Below, one piece after another: positions 34,860-47,422 of a stretch of DNA of 64,000 nucleotides. A program made the position numbers and the translations under genes. The stretch spans positions 37,866,301 to 37,930,300 of the forward strand of contig OY744519.1 of assembly GCA_963556195.1 (NCBI GenBank), written 5' to 3'. The stretch comes from Sepiola atlantica. Its lineage: Eukaryota > Mollusca > Cephalopoda > Sepiida > Sepiolidae. The notes below the pieces were generated by a model. It was not told the origin of the DNA. It saw only the letters and a list, made by a program, of their open reading frames with translations, and searched no databases. Numbering within the stretch: position 1 is the first letter of the stretch; each line of letters opens with the position of its first letter.

Positions 34860-36950
34860 CAAAATACAGAAAATATTTGAAAGTTTAAGACAATATAACT
34901 TTTAATTTTAAGGGAACGGGTTATTTTACGATAATACGGGGTGCCCTCAAACGGTAATTCCTTCTAACGTCAGGAATGAAATAAATGTTATGATGTTCTA
35001 TTTAAAAATTAAATTTCAAGTAAATGCTAATAAATTTCCATTAGAAATTGATTAAACCAAAAAAAAACACACATCCTTGAAACTGAATAATCTTTAAATA
35101 AAGAAATTAAAAATTTAAAAAAAGAAACGATTGAGATGTTTAGTGCTGTAAGCAGTAGCTTCCCGATAATAATGGTCAATGGACGTATGGAGGTTAAAAC
35201 GAGAAAGAATAGAACACACTGCCGTAGAGTTTAAACCCTGTTATTTGTACCTGCATAGGTACAGGCCACGCAGATTCACAATGTCTATTAGTAGACGATA
35301 ACTCCAAATGTAACGTCAGTTTAAAAACTAAATAAAATAAACACTGATGTTCGGTAAAAACAAATAGTGCAAGCACCACAACGAGGGATTTCAATCCTCA
35401 CAAAATACACAACTTCCACTCGGTTGACAGTTTCGGGTGTAAAATTCGCCGGACTTCTTTGACCACATCTTCTGTTAGTTACACACAGCAATTATTTTCC
35501 CTGGTCTTTATTCATAACATCCGTTCATTAATTAGCTGCACTAAATCGTATTCACTAAGTATACTTTTCCTCATTAACGGCTCTATTCATGGTTGAAGAA
35601 TTAGGCGGCACGTACATATTCTTCAGTAACTTTTGAACATGTTAACCATTAAGTTTATTAAAACTTGCTAAGCAATGGTAATTTTCCGTAATCTTAAAAT
35701 TGTATATATGTATTTAGAAAAATATGAACGAGTTTAAAAGAGATAAAACAATATATTTACTACACATTTAGGAGGTCATCGTAACATCTTCGAAGCCAGG
35801 TTATATTTTAAAGAGTGTTCCCAATCGAGAGCTCACCGTTCTTCAACTTTTCCAGCATTTCACCTACGCACTAAATCTATTGCTTAATAAGCGAACGGGA
35901 TCTAAAGGTGTCTCTGACAGATAGATCTGAGTCTTACAACAATATATTATAGTCATGGTCAAGTGTGTTCCCTTGTATTAATCGGGCATGCGTAATTCCT
36001 TTTCGTAAGATTTTATCTCTAGAACCGCATACTGTATCGTCACCATTGTTAACAAATAATAATCAATTTTATCAAGAGACAAGTCTATATTCATTTATTT
36101 CTTATGAAGCAGACACTTATTTTGTTGCCATTTGTGTTTCTCTTAATTTATTAACATAGAAGTTCGATTATTTCAGAAAGTATAAATATATTTCCATATT
36201 GTTTCAAAAATAAATTAAAACCTACTCAATTCTAAAAATCTTAAACATATATAATCTTTTTTTACTCAAACAAGCTTTGCAACTCGAAAGTTCATGTTCA
36301 GCTGAATCGAAAGAAAATAAACATGATAATAATATTAGTAATTTTTCAGAGACGGTTAAACCTTGAACATAGCTATTGTTTAAAGAATAACGTTGAAAAT
36401 GAAGAACCCGCTATATTAGTATCACTCATTATGCCTGTGAAGCGCACCAGAACATATCAGTGTTGTGAAAAGATCCTTTAAAATTTGAGTTTATATTTTA
36501 TTTCGATCTAACTACAGATAAAATGTTCAGTTCCAAATGTAAAACGGATTGAGATAATTTAGCTATTTTCATTTAATTTGTGTGAATGCATTTTGAAAAC
36601 AATATCAAGCAATATATATAAAAAAATGACTGCTAATGCGGTTGTGAAACGGCCGTGGTTTTACGCTATGCACGCATTTCCACCCAGTTCAGATAGCCTA
36701 TTTTACAAAACATACTGAGCTGGTGCACATTATGCGTAAAATAAATCAAATCTTCAATACCAATGCATACCAAGGCTCATGTTTTTTTCCGTGTTTATTT
36801 GCATACATTACTCATGAACTACTTTTAAAAAGTGGAACAATAAAACATATATTTAGAACTTCCGAAATGTTTCGCAGTCAAACAATTTAATTATGTAGAT
36901 TATTCCAGTATATTTTAAGGATATCATAGAATATGTGAGTGTTGTGTAAC
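34860..36950. other. AT-rich stretch, nothing recognised
   Basis: Short frames only, with no domain, RNA or repeat signal I can support. Confidence 0.5.
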
Positions 36951-36954
36951 TTAC

Positions 36955-36955
<1 letters not shown>

Positions 36956-37032
<77 letters not shown>
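36956..37032. repeat. (TA)n microsatellite with AATA interruptions
   Basis: TA repeats broken by TAATAT near 36963 and 36991. Confidence 0.95.
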
Positions 37033-37035
<3 letters not shown>

Positions 37036-37126
37036 ATCCAATCGGTCTTTCGTCTCATAAAAATCACATAAATGTAGCTGCATACAAATAACCCGCCAAA
37101 CCCTAGACGTAAAATATGATAACCAA

Positions 37127-37822
<696 letters not shown>

Positions 37823-38430
37823 ATTTGGATTGTTTACTTAGAAGATAGATTATTCAGTGAACAAGCTCAATGACACTCGATTACAGGGTACAGGGCATTT
37901 ATATGTGATTTTCTGAAGACTTACCAACGCATTCCGTTCAGGAGCCCAATCATAACCACAAAAGACCTTTTCATTCAAAGAGTATTTATTTATCATTTTA
38001 AAATTAAATAGTTTTTCCTACACGTGGTTCACTACCAAGCAGGTCCTTGATTGGCAGATCATCGGGGAAATTAAGTACCTGGAATAAGATTTACAACAAC
38101 CGACCATACACAATGCACAATGTGGTGTTGCTTTAATTGAGGTCACTTAAGAAGAGAAGAAAGAATAAAAAGATGAAAAGGGAAAAATAGAAAATTTCCG
38201 CAGCATTGTTACTTCTTATCCAAACAGCAACACAGCAACAGATTAGTCTCAAACCAGCAAAAACAGCAGAAAATTAGTCCCATTTGGACTAAATAAAAAC
38301 AGGAATAGTGAGCGAGAATACGCCCTCTCGACGGGCGGCACAACGATGAAAAGTATCCCCCCTAAACAAAAACCAAACAGTTAAACTCCGTTCACCAGTT
38401 ACCATTCCAAGCCACTGATAGAATTGGTAT
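37823..38430. other. Stretch without recognised genes
   Basis: AT-rich DNA, A- and AGA-rich near 38150-38200, followed by CAGCAACA-like repeats near 38220-38270. No gene seen. Confidence 0.45.
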
Positions 38431-38432
38431 TC

Positions 38433-38605
38433 CAGATCTATTCCATCAAAAAGAAAAGCAACATAAATGTCCGTTTGGAATGCATGCAGTCGTGCAAGCC
38501 TTATCTCGAAAGGGAGCAAGTCAGTCCTGGAAAAAAAGGCTTGCACGACGTCATGCATTTCAAACGGACATTTATGTTGCCTTTCCTTTTGATGGAATAG
38601 ATCTG
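38433..38605. repeat. Fold-back repeat, 68-bp arms and 37-nt loop
   Basis: Arms 38433-38500 and 38538-38605 are reverse complements with about five mismatches. Both start at CAGATCTATTCCATC read outward. Frames through it on either strand (for example 38609-38289) simply read the palindrome twice. It lies immediately before the PLE fragment at 38608. Confidence 0.9.
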
Positions 38606-38607
38606 TC

Positions 38608-38973
38608 ATGCTACATATCTACTGTTTCAAACACAATAATAATAATTCCACTTACACCTCTCTATCCAATCTAATAAAAAGCTTTGACATTAAAAACACT
38701 CCCTATTCCCTACACTGGGCTATATTAAACAGGTCTCATTCCTACACTCCAAAATCCGCTTTCTGCCAACTATGTACACTAGAAACATTTATGATAACTA
38801 CAGCAACTAAAAGCAACAATATTAATAACTCTAAAAATGAACTTATCTCAAATTGCAGGCACAAGCGAACATTTAAATACATACATTTCTTTACTCCCTC
38901 TGGCATTCATTACTCCCAGCCAACAACCCCAATACTAACATTAGACACATTTTTAAATTTTATAATTTGTTAA
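38608..38973 (+). pseudogene. PLE endonuclease (GIY-YIG) C-terminal fragment
   Basis: The 121-codon frame carries the usual end of a PLE GIY-YIG domain: NTPYSLHWAILNRSHSY, then C-x2-C (FCQLCTLETFMI), a run of Asn (NNINNSKNELIS) and NCRHKRTF. The same C..C, NELIS and CRH layout ends PLE proteins in general. The N-terminal GIY-YIG strands and the whole RT are missing, so the fragment is non-functional. Confidence 0.78.
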
Positions 38974-40381
38974 TTTTTAATCTTTACTTCTTAACTTTTC
39001 CTACCTTACGAATAATCATCCCAATAACATAACGTATCCTCCCCTGTACACCTAATAACTATATCAACCCATGCCACTTAATGTAAATTGAGAACTAACA
39101 TTACTCTCCTCCATCCCACGAATCCTTTACCGCTTTTACTTGACCATCATAATTCCTATTCAACATAATAATTCCTATTCTTTTTTTTCATTTATGTTCA
39201 TTTATTTACCAAACTTCGCACACAACCTTACATTGCTTTTTATCTTTACCTCCCTTGTATTCATACCATCGAGTCTATATATGCTTAGCTCTACCGACAA
39301 TATCTTTCTCATAGATTCCATTTCTCTCACTTTTTAACTACACTCCCTGGTCACTCCTTAAATGGTCAATCTGCCCCCTTAAAATCTATTCATAATTTCA
39401 ACGCACAAACAATGCACTTAAGTTTACATAACTAAACGCAACCCTACCCCATAATACTTGTAATATAAATCAATTGTTGCAAGCAGACTAACAGTGTTCC
39501 CAACAGTGTTCCCAATCCTAATTTATATAATACATTAAGCTTTTCTTATTTAGTCATACACTTAATATTTAACCAACTGGGGATTCTTTAAACTCTTTAA
39601 AATAATTATACATCTAACTCTGAAATACTAGTTTTTGTCCGATTTATCACATATTTAACATTTAAATTGCAGATTCCTATTCACTTGAACCGACTGAAAC
39701 CCTTTTAAACTTTCGAAATTATATTTATCTTTCGTTCAAAATCAGTTTTATTTGCAGAACCCCCCTTTTCTACATCCGCTCATTGACCTAAATTTCACTT
39801 CTGCCCCACCCTTACTTGCATCGGCTTTAGTTCTTACCAGAAATAAACTTCATCATAACAACCCTTCCCCATCTTTTTCCAGGATCATACATAGCTCATT
39901 TAACTAACCCTATTACCCTATTTCCTTTATGCTTCTTTTATTCTTTACCAATCCTTTTCCTCATTTGGCCTCGTTTTAAACTAAAAGATTTCGTCATCCT
40001 TAGAATTGCTTATATATTTTACTGCCAACGTTTAATGTACACAGTTCAACTTCAATATCTCTTTCGGCCCACGGAAGTATTTTTAAAAGGGCCCGAATTC
40101 TCAAAATTAATTCCGAATAATGCGCTCCACCTACGACTTGAACTCAATATATCACTATTGGAGTTACTTCATTCTTGAACTGTTTTCCATGCTGCCTTCG
40201 CGAAAACCGTTCTTTTCCATCTGTAAATATCCTTTCATTGTACACCTCATCAACGGACAATTACCAAATAGACAGACCCCATATCTTTTTTACACGAACT
40301 TTTTTTCACTCTCCATTACTTAATATTTTTTCAAATTTTGAATTTTGGTATTTCTAGTTCCAACTTATCTATCTATGTAAT

Positions 40382-40428
40382 TCCTCTGATGATAATATTT
40401 TGATCTTTGAAAAGCCTTGGCTTAAGGA
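40382..40428 (+). ncRNA. Type I hammerhead ribozyme in the PLE 3' end
   Basis: Stem I is TCCT (40382-40385) with AGGA (40425-40428). The core is CTGATGA (40386-40392). Stem II is 40393-40408, with A-T pairs and two mismatches around a TTTG loop. GAAA (40409-40412) follows. Stem III is AAGCC with GGCTT around a two-base loop. The cleavage nucleotide is A40424 in a TTA triplet, which fits the NUH rule. It lies on the sense strand of the PLE. Hammerheads in PLE terminal repeats are known; activity of this copy is uncertain because stem II is weak. Confidence 0.68.
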
Positions 40429-40621
40429 TCGAATGATAAACATACTTTTATTCTTGAGTATACCTTGCATGGAACAATCGAGGTTGAAATACATCTGTCA
40501 TTCGTACATGTTTATCCCCTTTCTTTAATCTATCTTTATAATTGCTCTATTTCGTATATTGAGCGTAAACCATTTCACTATAATTTCTATCTACCAAAAG
40601 TATACTTTTAGTTTCTTATTT

Positions 40622-40740
<119 letters not shown>

Positions 40741-40744
40741 AAAT

Positions 40745-42116
40745 AATTAAGGCACATTTAAGATTTCTCAATTTCTTCTCTCTATTCTGTCCTCTTTTTT
40801 CTCTCTTTTATGCTCAAGCTTTGATTTTAATAGTAGCAATAATATATTTGGTAATTTTCTGAATAACTATATATTTAAATCATAAGTTCATAGTCTAATT
40901 TCTCTTAGTTATATTAATAGATTAATTGACTGCAATCAGTAAACATTATTGTGAGTAACTAGACGATTGGGACAACAGATATTGACTATAATTCATTACT
41001 ATCATGGCCTATTAAATATATAACCTTTAGGTGACAATTTATAGCCCTATTACTTTCAAACACGTAATGTCGCTTTTCTGTTGTTGAGATTTATTGTTTG
41101 AACAATTTATTTACGTCTAAGAAAAATACAATTTAAAGGTACATTATTTTTTAAAATGTATGAAAGTAGTATACATACGCAATTATACATTCGGTACTGA
41201 AAGCATTATATACTTCTATAAGAGAGAACATATATTGACATAAATGATTCCAATTGCGATTCACTGAATTGGCCGGCAATGGCCAAGCCGTCGTCGAATA
41301 CTCTATTATTACTGACATGAAATAAACTTTGATTTCACAATCATCTGGATTTTTCTTTACATTTGTAACGGCTTTACAATTTAAAACAAATGGGGCCATA
41401 TATTGTGTGTTCAATAAATCGCAATCGGAAAAACCCGAATCGATATAAGTGTCCCCTAAACAAGCACTGATGTTTTACTTCTACAGGTTAGATTTATTTG
41501 ACATCTCTATTTAGAAATTGAGATGAATGATGCAATACCACCCAATACGCAATTGGCATGCTCTTTGTAGGAAATAGATTCGAATATTTAAAATATCATG
41601 TGTTATATTTTCCAAATAAATGGAACTATCTGTTTCGGATTTTATATTTTAGAAATATATCTGGATGTTTGCGTAAATGATCGCCGATTGCCAATTGAGT
41701 TGTATTTTGCGTAGAATTCAATGTGTACACCTAAACAATCTACACATTACTTAAGGACAGTCATAAATAATTTGTATTCGTATAGATGTAAAATATGCAA
41801 GTGTATTCTCATATGATTTATGATTTATTTAATATAAACAAGCATACATTCAAGCAGAATTATAGTAAATTCTTTTCCATTAATGATTTATACACAAACG
41901 TTATACACGGCCACTATAACTCTTATTTAAACATTGCAAACGGAATCGCAATAATTAAATCACATGGAATACAAAAATAAGCCTTGTGTGTGTCTTTTAG
42001 AAAATGTTCTAGTATCAGATTGTATCAATATGAGAAATATTTTCGTAAATAGGATTTACATTTTGTTGCAAGTTCTAAATTGAATTATGGACAGGCATTG
42101 CATCTAGAATATATGT
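40745..42116. other. AT-rich stretch, nothing recognised
   Basis: Frames at 41414-41151 (-) and 41795-41980 (+) have no known motif. No repeat family was identified. Confidence 0.45.
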
Positions 42117-42764
42117 AATATATATATATGGCAATTAAGTTGCACAGAGGCTTCCGCGTTTAATCCCCGGGAAAAACGTTAGGCTAAAATAAATTTAGTT
42201 AGTTTCGCCGGCCCCGGTGTTTTTATAGATGTCTAGCTATTTAACCAATCAGATTATGCGTTGTTCTATTGGCCAATCTTTGGGCTTCTCGCAAACAAAG
42301 TCTCAGTTGATTTTACTTCAGATGTTCTACTCTTTTTTTCTGTTTTCTATATAGTGACTCATCCCAGATTTTTTGTTAGCAATAGTTAGGCTTCACAAAC
42401 AAAGGTTCGGTTTATTTTACTTCCTATTTCCCATTCGATTGTTTTGTTTTCTATAGATTGACTCATCCATATTTCTTTGTTGTGTAAATATAATTGGTTA
42501 CATCATTTTAACAGTTTCTCGCGTGTATTTTCATTCTATCCAACGTAGAATTATCAATAATATAGCAACGAAAATATATTTAAAAATTAAGCACAACTTT
42601 AAACACAGCTTTAAAAATAGGAGTTATCATGATATCTAAATTAAATATAAGAAACAGTGCAGCAATAATTATAACAAAATTAAAAATAAAATAAAAAGAA
42701 AACAAATATTATCTGATATACACGCCTAAAACACGAAACTTGACAAAAGATCCTAAATCTCATT

Positions 42765-43420
42765 GAAAAACACTTCCCCGTAACCTATCTCTTGCATTAA
42801 ATATTCAATAAAAATAACTTAAAACTGTCCTACAGCCGCTACGAAAACCTAGAAATGCTAAGTAAGGCAGACACTAACTAAATACTAGATAAAACAGTAG
42901 AGAAGAAAAATAACAAATTTCAGAAAAATGCGTCCAGCATAGCAACAATAACACTAAGAAAAACGAAAGTATAAGCACAACAAATAGTAATAACCGACAC
43001 ACTAATAGCAATCCCTTACAAGTTACTAATGAAGTAAAGAGATGTAACTGCATAAATCGTACACTTTGTTCACTACAAAATATGTGCCTCGCCAAAATTA
43101 TTGTTTACCAAGCCACACTATTTGCCAAAGAAAGACAGAATAACAAAAAATCTAACATGGGTATGACCTCCCATGATTTCCAAATCAGATATTACGACCA
43201 CAACAGCGCAGTTAAAAACGAGGAACGTTGAATTAAAACAGCACTAGCAAAACATTATTAGGATCTCAAAGAAAACGGATGCTAACCGATAATTGAATGG
43301 AAAATAATACAAGTCAGTACATGTAGACATTTAGACGACATGTATAGATTATGTCTGAATGAGAAATAAGAAATCCTAAACGTTAAAGACCGCCAAAATC
43401 TATGGGGTGTTGAAGCGAAA
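42765..43420 (+). pseudogene. PLE protein remnant: linker and GIY-YIG endonuclease
   Basis: In order: HFPVTYLLH, then IFNKNNLKLSYSRYENLE (near 42770-42855), parallel to HFPPNNILH..IFNKNTLKLSYS in the 48-kb PLE. Next is the cysteine cluster CNCINRTLCSLQNMC (43044-43088), IIVYQATL, then a GIY-YIG-like strand mutated to NMGMTSHDFQIRYYDHNS. After that come EWKIIQVST and a C..C.. remnant (RLCLNEK, near 43350). Several stops interrupt the frame. The lineage differs from the 48-kb copy in sequence but has the same domain order. Confidence 0.75.
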
Positions 43421-43905
43421 TAGCAAACAACTGCCTGCACAGAATTAAATGTATATTAAGTACACAAAACTTAATTAAAAATAAATAAATACACTAATAA
43501 ATAAATAAAAAAACTAAACTAAACTAAAACCTTACAAATTAAAAAATAAATAAACGTAAAATACAAATACAAAATAGCACGTGTTAAAATAAGGTTACCC
43601 ATAATATTAGCACAACAGAGAAACATCGATGAGTCATTCTATAGAAACCAGAACAATATAAATAGAAAGAATATTCACCGAACCTTTGTGTGAGTAGCCT
43701 AACGATTGGCTAAAAAAACAACAAATAAACGGGGAATCGTCATTATAGAGAAAAAAGAACAATAGAATAGGTATTAAGAAGTAAAATCAACTGAACCTTT
43801 GTTCGTTAGAATCCTAATGGTTGGTGAATGGAACAGCAAGGACTTTGATTGCTTAACTAGCTAGACCTGTCTATAAAAACACTCGGCAACAAAACTCCAT
43901 GAATT

Positions 43906-43957
43906 TTTGCCTGACAGTTCCCCGGGGAATGAAACGGGGAAACCTCTGTGTAGCATA
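43906..43957 (+). ncRNA. Damaged hammerhead ribozyme in the right inverted repeat
   Basis: Read from 43906: a 3-bp stem I (TGC with GCA), CTGAC with the next G lost (CTGACAG against CTGACGA in the sister copy), a TTCCCCGGGGAA stem-loop, TGAAAC (43930-43935), and the GTGTA cleavage context (43948-43952). The left repeat (42129-42185, - strand) carries a more decayed version (CTAACG, TAAAC). Loss of one core base probably inactivates it. Confidence 0.55.
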
Positions 43958-44083
43958 ATTGCCATAAATATATTTTCATGACTTACTACCTAGCTCTACT
44001 CACGTATCGAGCACTGTTGAAGTAAATACTGTAAATAAATACATCATAATTATACTCTGATAACATCTTATGTAGATACATAG

Positions 44084-44091
<8 letters not shown>

Positions 44092-44127
<36 letters not shown>
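44092..44127. repeat. (TA)n microsatellite
   Basis: Short TA tract before the solo PLE end. Confidence 0.95.
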
Positions 44128-44132
<5 letters not shown>

Positions 44133-44150
44133 AAGCAATGAAAATATATA

Positions 44151-44212
44151 TAGCAATCAAGCTACACAGAGGCTCCCGTGTTTCATCCCCGGGGGAGTAT
44201 CGTCAGGCTAAA
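44151..44212 (-). ncRNA. Solo PLE terminus with hammerhead core
   Basis: A lone copy of the inverted repeat of the preceding element. On the - strand the core CTGACGA (44206-44200) and GAAAC (44184-44180) are both intact. Stem II is UCCC/GGGA with an offset near its base. Stem III is ACAC with GTGT. The cleavage base is the A opposite T44163. Stem I is AGC with GCT plus weaker pairs. TA tracts lie on both sides. It may be the trace of a further, lost PLE copy. Confidence 0.6.
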
Positions 44213-44215
44213 TAT

Positions 44216-44233
44216 ATTCATATATGTATATAC

Positions 44234-44287
<54 letters not shown>

Positions 44288-44313
44288 ATTTATATATATA
44301 TATATATATTTAC

Positions 44314-44373
<60 letters not shown>
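44216..44373. repeat. (TA)n microsatellite, interrupted
   Basis: TA repeats with TATTTATA and TATACATA variants. Confidence 0.96.
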
Positions 44374-44377
<4 letters not shown>

Positions 44378-44695
44378 AAGATAATTATACTACTAAAACA
44401 AGTACAGCTTATCTTGCCATAATGCCATTTACTAAAATATTAAATTCTTATTATAATTATGAACTGGTCGATAACTTTGTAATTAGATACACCATAAATT
44501 AAAAGCAAAATAAAAAAAAACTTGAAAAGTATTAGTGTAGAAACAAACATGAGGGTACCTGTAGATGTAACTTAACTAAAGGTTGCGTGTTCGACATGAT
44601 ATTTGCTCTTAGAAAATGTAAATAATAAAATACTCTTGCTAATTATTAATTGAAGTGTCCGTACGAACAAACGAACAAACGAATGGCATGACATC

Positions 44696-44698
<3 letters not shown>

Positions 44699-44776
<78 letters not shown>

Positions 44777-44806
44777 GTATATGCATGTACATATATATAT
44801 ATATAT
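44699..44806. repeat. (TA)n microsatellite bordering the best-preserved PLE
   Basis: TA repeats interrupted by TATGTATATGCATGTAC near 44778. The tract runs directly into the terminal repeat of the PLE. Confidence 0.96.
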
Positions 44807-44845
44807 ATATATGATAGTTTTATTTACACAGACATGTACAAAATC
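44807..44845 (-). repeat. PLE terminal direct repeat, 3' copy
   Basis: Sense strand reads GATTTTGTACATGTCTGTGT onward. It starts 3 nt after the predicted hammerhead cut and is identical to 49721-49759. Confidence 0.9.
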
Positions 44846-44910
44846 TGCGACACTGGCATGTCGATGTTATCGATCAACAGTTACTATAAACTGAGATCTC
44901 ATCAGGCAGA
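44844..44910 (-). ncRNA. Hammerhead ribozyme at the PLE 3' end
   Basis: On the - strand stem I is TCTGC (44910-44906) with GCAGA (44848-44844). The core CTGATGA is at 44905-44899. An extended stem II has GATC with GATC plus CAGTT with AACTG. Where GAAA is expected the sequence reads GATA (44871-44868). Stem III is ACA with TGT. The cleavage triplet GTC (44851-44849) is canonical. One core base change (GAAA to GATA) should lower or abolish activity, but the pairing throughout is convincing. Confidence 0.68.
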
Positions 44911-45089
44911 GTTAGAATCCGATCTTAACCTCAGATCATATTTGGAGAGAATGAAGTGGAGGGGTAGAGACAGAGAAGAAGAAGGAAAGAAATTTAACAT
45001 TTCAAAAATTAAAGCCGTTAAAAAATTAAAATTAAAATTAAAAATTAAAAATTAAAAATTAAAAAATCTAAAAATCTAAGGTCTAGAAT

Positions 45090-45135
45090 CTGAAACAGAC
45101 AGGGCAAATAAATAAATAAATAAATAAATAAAAAA
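45090..45135. repeat. (AAAT)n microsatellite
   Basis: AAATA tetramers within the PLE 3' region. Confidence 0.93.
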
Positions 45136-45482
45136 ATAAGAATATATGGTGGAAAGAGGAACAAATAATGATGAGGGGAGAGACACATAGAGGAAAAAAG
45201 AAAAAGAAGAAGAAGAAGGAGAGAGAGAGAGGGCGTCTGTTGATTTAGGTCGGGAGGGAAGGAGGGGGGTAGTAGACATGCACGAATTAGGTGTCAAAAA
45301 ACCGTCGAGTTTATAAATGTCTTTTTCCAAGTGAACTGTAGTATGCGTGCGTGCAAACTGGGCTGATTGTTATATTGGTTGGGGCGGTGATAAAATGTGT
45401 CGCGGTTCCGGGTCTTTATATTGTCTTTATAATTTGTCTGGAGTTAATTTGAATAAATAAGTATATTCGTTAAATGTAACAG

Positions 45483-45499
45483 GAATAGTAGTAGTAGTA

Positions 45500-45568
<69 letters not shown>

Positions 45569-45713
45569 GTAGATACCATTAATAATTGAAGTGAAATAAT
45601 GAAAATAATAATAAATGAAGTATAATAAAAATACTAAAAAATACCAAAAAATATTAAAAAATATAACTAAAAGAATGACTGGAAAATGCTGGCGTTATTA
45701 ATTATTAATAATA

Positions 45714-45753
<40 letters not shown>

Positions 45754-46284
45754 TAATAATAATAATGGTAATAATAATAATAATAAAAATAATAATAGTG
45801 GTCAATAATATTTTAGAGTTTATAAAAATAATAGTTTAGGAAAGAAATAGAATAATTAAGGAATATTAGGAATCCTAGGGGGTAGTGATTATCATAATAA
45901 TATTAAATAATGATAATGATAAGATAATGTTTGCCGATATTATGATATGGGTTAATGGTTGCAATAATGCTGATCATATAAAAATAGTGGTTTAACAGAC
46001 AACAGTAATCAGAGTGGTAATCCCAGAAATCTTAACAATAGTAGTGATGATAGTGAAAAATTATAGAAGTAGTCATAATGGTGGCAATAACAGTAGTAGT
46101 AGTAATAATAATAATAATAATAATAATAATAGATACCCCTAATAATTGAGGTGAAATAATGAAAATAATAATAAATGAAGTATAATAAAAATACTAAAAA
46201 ATACTAAAAAATATTAAAAAATATTAAAAATATATAACTAAAAGAATAACTGGAAAATGCTGGCGTTATTAATTATTAATAATA

Positions 46285-46330
<46 letters not shown>

Positions 46331-46614
46331 TAATAATAATGGTAATGATAATAATAATAAAAATAATAGTTTAGGAAAGAAATAGAATAATTAAGGAATA
46401 TTAGGAATCCTAGGGGGTAGTGATTATCATAATAATATTAGATAATGATAAGATAATGTTTGCCGATATTATGGTATGGGTTAATGGTTGCAATAATGCT
46501 GATCATATAAAAATAGTGGTTTAACGGACAACAGTAATCAGAGTGGTAATCCCAGTAATCTTAACAATAGTAATGATGATAGTGAAAAATTATAGAAGTA
46601 GTCATAATGGTGGC

Positions 46615-46682
<68 letters not shown>

Positions 46683-46690
46683 TAATAAAG
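45483..46690. repeat. Tandem duplication of about 0.55-0.6 kb containing (AAT)n
   Basis: The block from about 45485 to 46082 is repeated from about 46083 to 46612 with small changes. Both contain AATGCTGGCGTTATTAATTA, GGAATCCTAGGGGGTAGTG, GTTTGCCGATATTATG and CATAATGGTGGCAATAA in the same order, separated by (AAT)n of different length. Poly-Asn or poly-Ile frames here are microsatellite translations. Confidence 0.92.
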
Positions 46691-46857
46691 ATAATAAAAA
46701 TGGCAGTGGAGGCAAAAGTAAGGTAACGGTAAAACATGGCAATATTATTAATAATAGTGCTACTGTTAATTTCATTGCTGCAAATAACAATAACTATGAT
46801 AGTAACGTCGGACATGGTGTCACCACTGATAACAATAATTATCTTGATAAAAAGTAC

Positions 46858-46960
46858 AGAAATGAAAAAATGAAAAAATGAAAAAATGAAAAAATGAAAA
46901 AATGAAAAAATGAAAAAATGAAAAAGTGAAAAAAGTGAAAAAATGAAAAGAGTGAAGAAA
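46858..46960. repeat. (GAAAAAAT)n minisatellite
   Basis: About nine copies of an 8-bp unit, decaying to GTGAAAAA variants at the end. Confidence 0.95.
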
Positions 46961-47168
46961 ATGATTCAATGACAAATAGTTAAGTGTAAGATATTAATAA
47001 TAGTAGTAATAAATAATTGATAATGATAATCTAAAAAATATATAATCTAAAAAATAATCTAAGAAATATAGAAATATTAATCAAAGAATGGATAAGCATA
47101 AAAGGGGGGTATTTAAGAGTAAAGAAAAATACAGAAGATGACCATTAGTGTTAATCGTTGTGGGTATG

Positions 47169-47169
<1 letters not shown>

Positions 47170-47200
<31 letters not shown>

Positions 47201-47240
47201 GATAATAATAATAATAATAATAACAACAATAATAATACCA
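47170..47240. repeat. (AAT)n/(AAC)n microsatellite
   Basis: Trinucleotide tract between the duplicated block and the PLE stop codon. Confidence 0.93.
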
Positions 47241-47422
47241 ACCAATACTACCGCTTACAGTACTACTACAAATAATACTACAAACAAAAAAGCTACTACT
47301 AATAGAGATAAAAATAATAATAATTAATAAAAGGTATAAGATGATAGTTGTGTTGACAAAATTTTCAGTTGGTGGGGAGGTGTTTTTTTTTTTTTTTTCT
47401 TTTTTACATATATAATAGCAGC

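Larger units (their letters stand above)
42129..43964 (+). mobile_element. Degenerate PLE bounded by long inverted terminal repeats
   Basis: The left end starts TGGCAATTAAGTTGCACAGA at 42129. The right end, reverse-complemented from 43964, starts TGGCAATTATGCTACACAGA. Similarity continues inward for roughly 200 bp on each side: GTGTTTTTATAGA, TCTAGCTA.TTAA.CAATCA, and ACAAAG.TTC.GTTGATTTTACTTC, the last repeated twice on each side. PLE coding text lies between them on the + strand. A third copy of the end, oriented like the left one, stands alone at 44151-44210. The inverted layout parallels the 24.7-28.4 kb PLE. Confidence 0.82.

Noticed and set aside
38289..38609. 106-codon - strand frame
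   Set aside because: It reads through the fold-back and so contains the same segment twice in opposite sense. It is an artefact of the palindrome.
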